Shown here: positions 55,143-61,434 of the stretch, one piece after another | Numbering within the stretch: position 1 is the stretch's first letter | Layout: every line of letters starts with the position of its first letter | From: Planctomycetia bacterium | GTDB taxonomy: Bacteria; Planctomycetota; Planctomycetia; Gemmatales; Gemmataceae | Reading direction: 5' to 3' | Length of the DNA: 61,434 bases | NCBI GenBank assembly: GCA_005808665.1 | Contig: SYLG01000093.1 | Coordinates: 1 to 61,434, forward strand | Made by a program: the position numbers and the translations under genes | The notes under the pieces: generated by a model | Told to the model about the DNA's origin: nothing | Database searches by the model: none | What the model saw: only the letters and a program-made list of their open reading frames with translations

Positions 55143-56093
55143 ATGACATGGTTCCTTGACGACCCTGTGTTCCTCCAACACGACACCGGACCCGGCCACC
55201 CCGAACGGTCCGACCGTTTGCGGGTGATCTCCAAACTCCTCCAATCCTCAGGTTTAGCGGCAAAATGCACCGTTTTGCCCCCGGTTGCAGCAAAGGCCAC
55301 CGACATTGCCAGGGTGCATCCTGGAGCTTATTTGCGCCATATTGAGGAGTTTTGTTCAAACGGCCTCGGGTATTTGGATCCGGACACTCCGGTTTGTCCA
55401 AAATCCCATGAGGTTGCCCTGTTGGCCTCCGGGGCCCTCATTGCAGCTGTCGATGCTGTCCTCCGGGAGGATGCCTCTCCCAGGGAGAGGACCGCCTTTT
55501 GCCTTGTAAGACCCCCAGGCCACCATGCAACCCCCACCAAACCGATGGGTTTTTGCCTTTATAACCACATCGCAGTGGCAGCCCGTCACGCCCAAGCCGT
55601 CCATGGGTTGAACCGTATCCTGATTGTGGATTGGGATGTCCATCACGGCAATGGGACCCAGGACATCTTTTACGAGGATCCAGGCGTCCATTTTTTAAGC
55701 ATTCATCGGTATGGTGGCGGGTTTTACCCAGGCACCGGAAGCACTGGCGAAACGGGGACAGGGGAAGGTTTGGGTACCACCCAAAATGTTGCCATCAAGC
55801 AAGGCGTTACCCGCAAAGCTTACCGGGAGGCGTTTCAACAAGCCCTTGAACAGGCGGCCAGGCACAAACCCGATTTGGTCCTTTTAAGTGCCGGGTTTGA
55901 TGCTTGTCGGGGCGATCCGGTCGGAGATTTGGGCCTTGAGCCTGAGGATTTTGGTGAGTTAACCAAGGACATTAGGGATTTGGCCAATTCCCATTGCGGC
56001 GGTCGCCTGGTTTCCCTCCTCGAAGGGGGCTACCACCTTGAACAACTTGCGGAGTCGGTAAAGCATCATTTGGCAGGATTGCTCAAGGAGTAA
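55143..56093 (+). CDS. Histone deacetylase-family amidohydrolase
   Basis: A 316-residue zinc hydrolase of the HDAC/AcuC/acetylpolyamine amidohydrolase superfamily. Start 55143 (MTWFLDDPVFLQHDTGPGHP) matches the family's usual opening; the upstream TTG frame start at 55077 is unlikely. Active-site features: RPPGHHA (His127, His128), VDWDVHHGNGTQ (zinc ligands Asp165, His167), SAGFDACRGDP and EGGYHLE. Bacterial members deacetylate acetyl-lysine on enzymes, acetylpolyamines or acetoin-pathway substrates. The neighbourhood gives no clue to the substrate. It is divergent from the EF-hand gene. Confidence 0.92.
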   Translation: MTWFLDDPVFLQHDTGPGHPERSDRLRVISKLLQSSGLAAKCTVLPPVAAKATDIARVHPGAYLRHIEEFCSNGLGYLDPDTPVCPKSHEVALLASGALIAAVDAVLREDASPRERTAFCLVRPPGHHATPTKPMGFCLYNHIAVAARHAQAVHGLNRILIVDWDVHHGNGTQDIFYEDPGVHFLSIHRYGGGFYPGTGSTGETGTGEGLGTTQNVAIKQGVTRKAYREAFQQALEQAARHKPDLVLLSAGFDACRGDPVGDLGLEPEDFGELTKDIRDLANSHCGGRLVSLLEGGYHLEQLAESVKHHLAGLLKE

Positions 56094-56153
56094 CCAGCCT
56101 CGTGCCACCCGAAAAAGACGCCATGGGGGTGGATTATGGCCTCTGAAAAGCCC

Positions 56154-56220
56154 CATGGGACAAAAGGGACACAAAAGACCTAAACTCTCTTTCGTCCCCT
56201 TGGTCCCTTGGGTCCCATTT
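56154..56220. repeat. Inverted repeat of GGGAC-type units
   Basis: The left arm (56154-56180, units TGGGACAAAAGGGAC then ACAAAAGACC) and right arm (56192-56220, which in reverse complement reads TGGGACCCAAGGGACCAAGG) are imperfect inverted copies separated by about 11 bases. It lies between the convergent HDAC-family and WD40 genes. No T-run follows, so it is probably a dispersed repeat rather than a terminator. Confidence 0.6.
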
Positions 56221-56279
56221 AACAAGTTTGCCCGTGCTATTAACCCATTCCCCAAACGCTGCTGAGTAGGAGAGTTTTC

Positions 56280-57377
56280 CTATGCTTTCAGGTTTAATAT
56301 GCGTGCCGAGCCATTGACCTGGGCCACTGCGATTTTGTTACCGCTTGGTGAAAGGGCCAAACCACGAATGTTATCCGGTTGCTTTAAGGTTCGAAGGGGC
56401 TCTGTTTGATCCGGCTTCCAAATCCAAAGCATTCCACCGGAGCCACCGGCAACCCCCAGCACAAAACCCGCAGGATGAAACGCCACCCCCCACATGGTTC
56501 CCTGATAGGCCTCTTTGGATTTGTGCTCCTGCACGACCTTGAGAGTCATTGGGTCAATGACCTGAATCAGCGGATTTCCGACTCCGGCAAAGGCATTGCT
56601 CACATTGGTGATCCCCGCGCAGGCAAGCCGGTCCCCTTTTGGATTGGTCCCCCAACTCCGGACCCCGCCAATGTCCGCCCCAAAACCAGGATCAAACTTG
56701 TGAAGCGCCGCAACCGGTTTCCCTTCGCGGAGGAGTTTACCTGTCGCCGTATCCCAAACCCGAACATTGGCCTTTAGATCCGAGGTAATGATTTCCTTGC
56801 CATTTTCCCGAAAGGCCGCCTGATAAATATGGCAATCATGGCCAGACCAACGCCTTACGGGGACCAGGTTTGGAAGTTGCCAAAGGGCAACCTGGCCATC
56901 ATTTCCCACCGATACCACCAAACCATTGGAAGGTTCCACCGCCACCGCCCGAATCCAGCCGGTATGGGCGGCAACCTGCCTAATTGGTTCGGGTTGGACA
57001 CCCTCTATCGGCCAGGTAATGAGTTGACCTTCATAACCGGCGCTGATTACAAGATTTTTGCCGGGCCAAAATCCCAAACTCTTGACCCAACTACCATGTC
57101 CCGCAAGTTCCACCCTTTTGTTGCCCACAAAATCCCATCGGGAAATGACATTATCCTGACCGGATGTGTAAAGCCATTTTTCGCTCGGATCAAACCAGCA
57201 ACCCAGAAGCCCGGCTCCATGTTTGCAATCGGCGATTTGTTTGGGGGCGTCCAATTCCCAACCGGGGAAAGGTGGTTTTGGTTTTTCCTCGGGCTTGGCT
57301 GGGGCTTTTTTTACATCCTCTTTTTTTTTGGCCGCTTCTTTTTTTGCTCCGTCAATGGCCTTGTCCTCTGGCATCAT
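56280..57377 (-). CDS. WD40-repeat protein coupled to DUF1501 gene
   Basis: A 365-residue protein. A Lys/Ala/Pro/Glu-rich N-terminus of about 35 residues is followed by seven WD40-type blades, including CWFDPSEKWLYTSGQDNVIS, LGFWPGKNLVISAGYEGQLI, VAVEPSNGLVVSVGNDGQVA, GKEIITSDLKANVRVWD, GVAFHPAGFVLGVAGGSGGM and LALSPSGNKIAVAQVNGSAR. No signal peptide is visible, although its neighbours are exported. The start overlaps the DUF1501 stop as ATGA (57374-57377), showing translational coupling. WD40 genes next to DUF1549/DUF1501 pairs are common in planctomycetes; their role is unknown, probably protein scaffolding. Confidence 0.88.
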   Translation of the reverse strand: MMPEDKAIDGAKKEAAKKKEDVKKAPAKPEEKPKPPFPGWELDAPKQIADCKHGAGLLGCWFDPSEKWLYTSGQDNVISRWDFVGNKRVELAGHGSWVKSLGFWPGKNLVISAGYEGQLITWPIEGVQPEPIRQVAAHTGWIRAVAVEPSNGLVVSVGNDGQVALWQLPNLVPVRRWSGHDCHIYQAAFRENGKEIITSDLKANVRVWDTATGKLLREGKPVAALHKFDPGFGADIGGVRSWGTNPKGDRLACAGITNVSNAFAGVGNPLIQVIDPMTLKVVQEHKSKEAYQGTMWGVAFHPAGFVLGVAGGSGGMLWIWKPDQTEPLRTLKQPDNIRGLALSPSGNKIAVAQVNGSARILNLKA

Positions 57378-58669
57378 GAAAGGAGCTCCCGAATCGCCTC
57401 AGCCTTGGGATCGGCCATGGGAATAGGTCGTTGATCCACATAGTGATTCTTTTTGGAATCCAGTCCCAAAGCTTGCAGGTAGGTATGAAAAAGGTGGCCT
57501 CCATGAACTTCACGATCGACCACCGCCGTCCCTTGACCGTTGGTTTTGCCAACAACACCTCCGCCAACAATACCACACCCTCCCAGGGCAACCGACCAAG
57601 CCTTCGACCAATGGTCCCTGCCATAAAGGTGGTTGATGTGGGGGGTCCGGCCAAATTCGCTGATCACCATCACCAAGGTAGAGGACAGAATCCCCCTTTG
57701 ATGAAGGTCATCAATAAGGGTTGCGAAGCTGCGGTCAAATTCGCCCAGTTGCTCAAGGTGAAAATCAAAGTTCTCGTGGTGGGTGTCATAATTGGTGTGG
57801 GTCACCTTGACAAAGGTTGCTCCACCCTCGAGTAACCTTCGCGACAAAAGGCAATGGCGGCCAAAATCGTGACGGCCATAAGCATCCATCAGGCGGCCAG
57901 GCTCCCCGACAATGTCAAACAAACCCTTCCTGGACATCAAGCCTTTGGCTTGATCAAATGTTTGGGTGTAGGCTTCAGTGCGGGCCGTCCGTCTTTTGGC
58001 CAGGAAGCGCTCGTCCGCCCTTTTCCTCAATTCCTGCCGGGCAAGATCCCCCTCGGGAGTGAGGCCCCCCGGACGATCAATATTGAGCGGTGCCTTGCCA
58101 TCACTAATGCCCACCGGGCCAAATTTGGGTCCCAAAAATGCCGCATCCTGGGGGCTTGATCCCCCCCCTCCTCCTGGCGTTACATGGAGGTAACCAGGAA
58201 GTGGCCCTGCATCGGGCCCCAGCAATTTGGAGCAAATCGACCCCAAATGGGGATATTGTATTCCAGGCTCTTCTTTCCGGCCGGTGTGCATGATTTGCGA
58301 ACCCTTGCCATGATCGTCCTCTGCCGTGTTGATTCCCCGAACCAACGCCAGCCGGTGCATTTGCGAGGCACTATGGGGCAACAATTCGCTTAGGTGGACG
58401 CCTGGAACGGATGTGGGAATGGCGCGAAAGGGGCCACCCGTCTTCGCACCCGGTTTCGGATCCCAGGTTTCAAGTTGACTCACTCCCCCTGAGAGATACA
58501 CCATGAGCACTCTTTTTTGCGCCTGGGCCATGCTGGTTACCATGGATCCGAGGGTGGCCCCGGGATAAATGGCAGGGACTCCCAAGGCTGTTCCCGCCGC
58601 CAGGCCACCCATGAAAGAACGCCTTGATAACCCGTGGGCTCCTGAGCCGCAATGAGGGGACCGTAACAT
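57374..58669 (-). CDS. DUF1501 protein, pair D
   Basis: A 431-residue protein. Start 58669 (MLRSPHCGSGAHGLSRRSFM) has AAGGAG about 10 bases upstream and a twin-arginine motif at SRRSFMGG. A second possible start at 58711 forms an ATGA overlap with the upstream gene, so coupling may use either. Motifs: VYLSGGVSQLETWDPKPG, VRGINTAEDDHGKGSQIMHT, VISEFGRTPHINHLYGRDHW, GGCGIVGGGVVGKTNGQG. Sequence differs clearly from pairs A-C and belongs to another subfamily. Confidence 0.92.
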   Translation of the reverse strand: MLRSPHCGSGAHGLSRRSFMGGLAAGTALGVPAIYPGATLGSMVTSMAQAQKRVLMVYLSGGVSQLETWDPKPGAKTGGPFRAIPTSVPGVHLSELLPHSASQMHRLALVRGINTAEDDHGKGSQIMHTGRKEEPGIQYPHLGSICSKLLGPDAGPLPGYLHVTPGGGGGSSPQDAAFLGPKFGPVGISDGKAPLNIDRPGGLTPEGDLARQELRKRADERFLAKRRTARTEAYTQTFDQAKGLMSRKGLFDIVGEPGRLMDAYGRHDFGRHCLLSRRLLEGGATFVKVTHTNYDTHHENFDFHLEQLGEFDRSFATLIDDLHQRGILSSTLVMVISEFGRTPHINHLYGRDHWSKAWSVALGGCGIVGGGVVGKTNGQGTAVVDREVHGGHLFHTYLQALGLDSKKNHYVDQRPIPMADPKAEAIRELLS

Positions 58670-58707
58670 GGCAAAACTCTCCTTGGAATCCGGACAGGAA
58701 CAAATCG

Positions 58708-60387
58708 TCATGAGGCAAAGCGGAACTCAGCGGAGGCGATTAAGGCCCAAATCATTTCGCGCATTGCCTCGCGGGGTTGTTTTGAGGCAAGGGCTTTTTG
58801 AATCAAAGGGCGCCAATCGTCCTGTTCTTCCCTGGTGGCGTTTCGGGTTAGCACAGACCTGTAAAGGAGGTTGCAAATCACCTCAGGATCGGTTAGGGCC
58901 ATGGCCCTTTGCTCAAGGTTTCCCGAAGCGATCAGGTTGCGAATATGGCCATTATTCCCAAGAAAAAGAGCTTGATCGAGCCGGGCGTCAAATTCTTCCA
59001 CGGCCCCGGGTTGGGATTTCAGCTCATGGATGAGCGGTGCCATTTGAGGCACCATCCGCAGTTGAAGCGCATCTTCGGATGCTTCGGACTCTGTTTTGGC
59101 CGTGGCAATCATGGCTTTCTTTTGGGATTCGGTCCACCCGGTGCCTTGAAGGATGGACCGGGCATAGGTTTCCGGTCCAAGGGGTCTAAGCGGCATCATC
59201 CGCCATCCGTTGCCAGAATCGCTTTTCGCTTCGATAAAGGTGTTCTGGGCCCCGGACAAAGGGCGGCTCGAGCGTTGATAGGCATTGCTTGAAACAATTC
59301 CCTTGAGAAAGGCCCGGTGATCGAACTGCACATGGATCAGCTCTTGGGTCAGGTGGTCCAGAAGGGCTGGATGGCTAGGCGGATTGGCACTATGGTGCAA
59401 ATCAAGGGGATGGACCAAACCCCTTCCCATCACCAAAGCCCAAAGGCGATTGGCCAGATTGCGGGCAAAGGGATCGTAGCCACCCTGGGCCATTAACCCC
59501 GCCAGTTGTCCGCGGCGGCTATAACGGGGGATTTCGCGAATATCCTTGGCAGGGGCGGTAATGTATTCCATTCCCTTGGCCAAAACAGGATCCGATATTT
59601 CTTTTCTCCCAGGCAGCTTGGGGGGCGTTTTCTTTTGTACCTTGGCTTTGTCGAACACCGAAACAAACGAAGTCTCCCCCTCCGCTTTTTCGGCAAGCAC
59701 CGCCATTTTGGATTTGGGGTCATCAAATTGTCTGGTCCGGGAAAGGAAAGCAAACAATCCGAAATATTTTTCCTGGGTATAGTCTTCTATCCGGGGATGA
59801 TCATGGCATTGGGCACATTGCAGATTGGCGCCGAGGAATAGTCGGGCGACATCCTTTGCCACCAGGTTGGGTTCGAAATCCCTATCGAGGAAAAAACGGG
59901 ATGCCGGGCGGTTTTCTTTTTGCACCCCGTCCGACTGGAGGATGTCCCGGATGATGAAATCAAGAGGTTCGCCACCCCTGATCTGCTCCCGTAACCAGAT
60001 ATTCCATTGGTTGGACTTGATTTGTTTTTCCGGTCGCCTTTCCATCCACCAAACATCAAGCACTTCGGCCATGTGCCAAACATGGGCTTGGCTACCCAGC
60101 AGGTGGTCGATCATTTTCTGGCGTTTGCCCGGATCAGAATTCAAGGCAAAAGCCGATGCTTCGTCCGCAGTGGGAATGGACCCACAAAGGTCGAGGCTCA
60201 CCCGCCTGAAAAACTCAAGGTCGGAGGATACCGGGGACCTTTGGGCCAAAAAGGTAGGATCATGGGCACCAAGCAAGGAATCAATCGTATCCACATTTGT
60301 CTTTGGGGAAGAAACCTGTTCCCGAGCCATAACAAATAGGCCAAAAAAGGCCATTAACAGACAAAGGGCGAAAGTGCGTGCAAACAT
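58708..60387 (-). CDS. Short DUF1549-DUF1553 protein, pair D
   Basis: A 559-residue exported protein (signal MFARTFALCLLMAFFGLFVMA), about half the length of the pair A and C proteins. DUF1549 starts FFRRVSLDLCGSIPTADEAS, and one heme motif is present, CAQCHDHPRIEDYTQEKYFG. There is no PSCyt1 domain and no carbohydrate-like insert. DUF1553 follows directly (YDPFARNLANRLWALVMGRG, FLKGIVSSNAYQRS). The stop overlaps an alternative start of the DUF1501 gene (ATGA at 58708-58711), and a WD40 gene is coupled downstream, giving a three-gene operon. Confidence 0.9.
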   Translation of the reverse strand: MFARTFALCLLMAFFGLFVMAREQVSSPKTNVDTIDSLLGAHDPTFLAQRSPVSSDLEFFRRVSLDLCGSIPTADEASAFALNSDPGKRQKMIDHLLGSQAHVWHMAEVLDVWWMERRPEKQIKSNQWNIWLREQIRGGEPLDFIIRDILQSDGVQKENRPASRFFLDRDFEPNLVAKDVARLFLGANLQCAQCHDHPRIEDYTQEKYFGLFAFLSRTRQFDDPKSKMAVLAEKAEGETSFVSVFDKAKVQKKTPPKLPGRKEISDPVLAKGMEYITAPAKDIREIPRYSRRGQLAGLMAQGGYDPFARNLANRLWALVMGRGLVHPLDLHHSANPPSHPALLDHLTQELIHVQFDHRAFLKGIVSSNAYQRSSRPLSGAQNTFIEAKSDSGNGWRMMPLRPLGPETYARSILQGTGWTESQKKAMIATAKTESEASEDALQLRMVPQMAPLIHELKSQPGAVEEFDARLDQALFLGNNGHIRNLIASGNLEQRAMALTDPEVICNLLYRSVLTRNATREEQDDWRPLIQKALASKQPREAMREMIWALIASAEFRFAS

Positions 60388-60685
60388 ATTCCGGGTCCGG
60401 AAAGGTAGGAGGGAAATTCAAACAGGACCAGCAGGAAAAGCATCAAGGTAGGCCGGGGTAAGTATACATCAAAAAAGCCAAAGGGTCAATGTCAACCGGC
60501 CCCATTAGCTGAATAGACCCATTGGATAGCATCCGGGATGGATGGACCCCGGGTAGGGGAAGGCAGGCGGTAGGCAGCCATGGGGATCGCAGACAGTTTT
60601 CAGAACCATCGAAGCACTGCTTGTTGCTTTACGGCACGAGAATTAGCATGGCAATTTAGGACGGCTAAAGGGATGGTTTTACTCC
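60388..60685. other. Intergenic region, nothing recognised
   Basis: About 300 bases between the pair D operon start and the DUF1501 remnant. It should hold the promoter for the operon. No hairpin, repeat or coding frame is supported. Confidence 0.4.
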
Positions 60686-60967
60686 TTATTGATAGGGCCT
60701 GGTAAGGGGCTTCCCCTCGGTGATCCGGTGGGGACGAAGTTACCGGTCATGGATATCGGTATTTGGGTCCCTTCCCAAACCATGGAAAAGGGAAGCGGCA
60801 AGATCCCCGGAGTTACCAGATCTGTATCGGGGAAGGCCACATGTTTGTTGGTGGAACCCCAAAACATGACCACCTTGAATGCCACCACCGGTGAGAATCA
60901 CAGAATTGGCGTGAGGCCGACATTCTTTGCCAAGGGATAATCCTCGAAGTCTGGCATGGATGACCAT
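60686..60967 (-). pseudogene. DUF1501 C-terminal remnant with in-frame stop
   Basis: One minus-strand frame reads HANSVILTGGGIQGGHVLG, then GDLAASLFHGLGRDPNTDIH, a stop codon TAA at 60740-60742, then LRPHRITEGKPLTRPYQ and a second stop (60686-60688). This is the ordered C-terminal pattern of DUF1501 proteins (GRDHWPHANSV-LAGGGI, DLAATxFHALGIDPxTE, RLGRPxxI-EGKPL), interrupted by a single in-frame stop. Upstream of about 60920 the similarity is lost, so the 5' three-quarters of the gene is missing. The subtype is unlike any of the five intact copies here. The 60967 end is approximate. Confidence 0.75.
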
Positions 60968-61059
60968 TCATGGTCTTTCAAAACCCAGCCCTTTCACATC
61001 TGATTCGTCCCTAAAATGCCTATTTGTCCAAGTCCAATTTCAAATGTGACAAGGATTAG

Positions 61060-61341
61060 TTACTGACACATATGAGTGGTATCATACCAAGTACCGTTAT
61101 CCTTGCAGAGGTACCATGTGGGAAAGGAATGATCTCCGCGGACGCAACGCATAGAACCCGGAGAGTATGCCACCCCTTGCCAGTAGCACATACTGCCTAT
61201 TTGCGGTGGAGTTCCGGTTAGGGATCCATTCCCGCAGGGAACCCGATTTTTTTGTGAAGAACATCCACATGCCTTCTTCGCAGTTGTTTGGGAGCCAGTA
61301 ATTCCCGGCTTCAAAAAAAAGATGCGCCCTGATTTACCCAT
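61060..61341 (-). CDS. Small cysteine-rich protein, DUF1496-like segment
   Basis: A 93-residue protein from ATG 61341, which has AGGAGA nine bases upstream; the frame is open to 61404. It has seven cysteines, with the pattern CGCSSQ, VPCGNG, MCYWQGVAYSPGSMRCV, WYLCKDNGTW, THMCQ. The segment CYWQGVAYSPG recalls the CYYxxxxYSxGA core of the DUF1496 family, but this is only a short match. No clear signal peptide: the N-terminus MGKSGRIFFLKPGITGS is only weakly hydrophobic. Function unknown. Disulfide-stabilised secretion is a guess from composition. Confidence 0.6.
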   Translation of the reverse strand: MGKSGRIFFLKPGITGSQTTAKKACGCSSQKNRVPCGNGSLTGTPPQIGSMCYWQGVAYSPGSMRCVRGDHSFPTWYLCKDNGTWYDTTHMCQ

Positions 61342-61434
61342 TGTGAAAGGTCTCCTGTTGAGACACTGTTTTTGGTTGAGCGACAGGCGGTAATATGCGA
61401 TCAAAGAGTGGTTCAGAGGTGGTCCTGAACCGAC

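Noticed and set aside
56154-56220. Considered as a bidirectional terminator between convergent genes
   Set aside because: The pairing is imperfect and no T-run follows on either strand; dispersed-repeat composition fits better.
1-61434. Search for tRNA, rRNA, replication origin and integration sites
   Set aside because: No cloverleaf with a T-loop GGTTCRA pattern in context, no rRNA-like stretches, no DnaA-box cluster and no integrase or flanking direct repeats were seen by eye; a tRNAscan or Infernal run would be decisive.

Overview
The window looks like a chromosomal segment of a planctomycete (Planctomycetota, possibly near Gemmatales or Isosphaerales). This rests on gene content: four DUF1549/DUF1553 cytochrome-type proteins, each paired with a Tat-exported DUF1501 protein; a further solo DUF1501 gene and a decayed one; a DUF1559 pseudopilin-like protein; two DUF1080 (3-keto-glycoside hydrolase) proteins; and a 990-residue surface protein with the planctomycete N-terminal LEQRLTPA-type signature. 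I see no tRNA, rRNA, CRISPR array, integrase or transposase. Coding density is high. Most intergenic gaps are short, and the longer ones hold hairpins, repeats or nothing recognisable.

Layout. 1-65: start of a gene running off the left edge. 0.2-5.0 kb: a secreted glycosidase-like protein divergent from a transporter plus N-acetylneuraminate-lyase pair, probably amino-sugar or sialic acid use. 5.1-8.2 kb: lipoprotein, DUF1559 and DUF1501 genes on the minus strand. 8.5-11.3 kb: aminotransferase and serA, a serine-biosynthesis pair. 11.5-14.4 kb: tyrosine/dual-specificity phosphatase, LptF/LptG-like permease and CPBP-type membrane protein in an overlapping operon. 14.6-20.4 kb: DUF1080 protein, octaheme cytochrome, Tat-exported Gfo/Idh/MocA oxidoreductase and a heme-binding prenyltransferase-fold protein, a plausible periplasmic sugar-oxidation group. 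20.4-25.7 kb: GDPD-like enzyme, PhyH dioxygenase, SASA-esterase/metallopeptidase fusion and VWA protein. 25.9-28.7 kb: peptidase T and aldehyde dehydrogenase. 29.1-35.3 kb: the DUF4214 surface protein, a PQQ-type beta-propeller and a DUF1593 protein.

35.5-60.4 kb is dominated by the DUF1549/DUF1553-DUF1501 pairs (two on plus, two on minus). Between them lie a small superinfection-immunity-like membrane protein, a second DUF1080 protein, a fatty acid desaturase, a PLD-like protein, a thioredoxin-like protein, an EF-hand protein, a histone-deacetylase-family enzyme and a WD40 protein coupled to one DUF1501 gene. Three intergenic gaps here hold distinct palindromic elements. 60.4-61.4 kb carries a DUF1501 pseudogene remnant and a small cysteine-rich protein.

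Many products are predicted to be exported and many bind heme or act on sugars. The overall theme is therefore polysaccharide or glycoconjugate degradation with electron transfer in the planctomycete periplasm. The best candidates for something undescribed are the octaheme/Gfo/DUF1080/heme-prenyltransferase-fold group, the SASA-HExxH fusion, the DUF4214 surface protein's uncharacterised body, the multi-hairpin element at 44.83-45.05 kb with a compensatory base change, and the coupling of a cytoplasmic-looking WD40 protein to the exported DUF1549/DUF1501 pair. All functions are read from sequence patterns; no database search was run.
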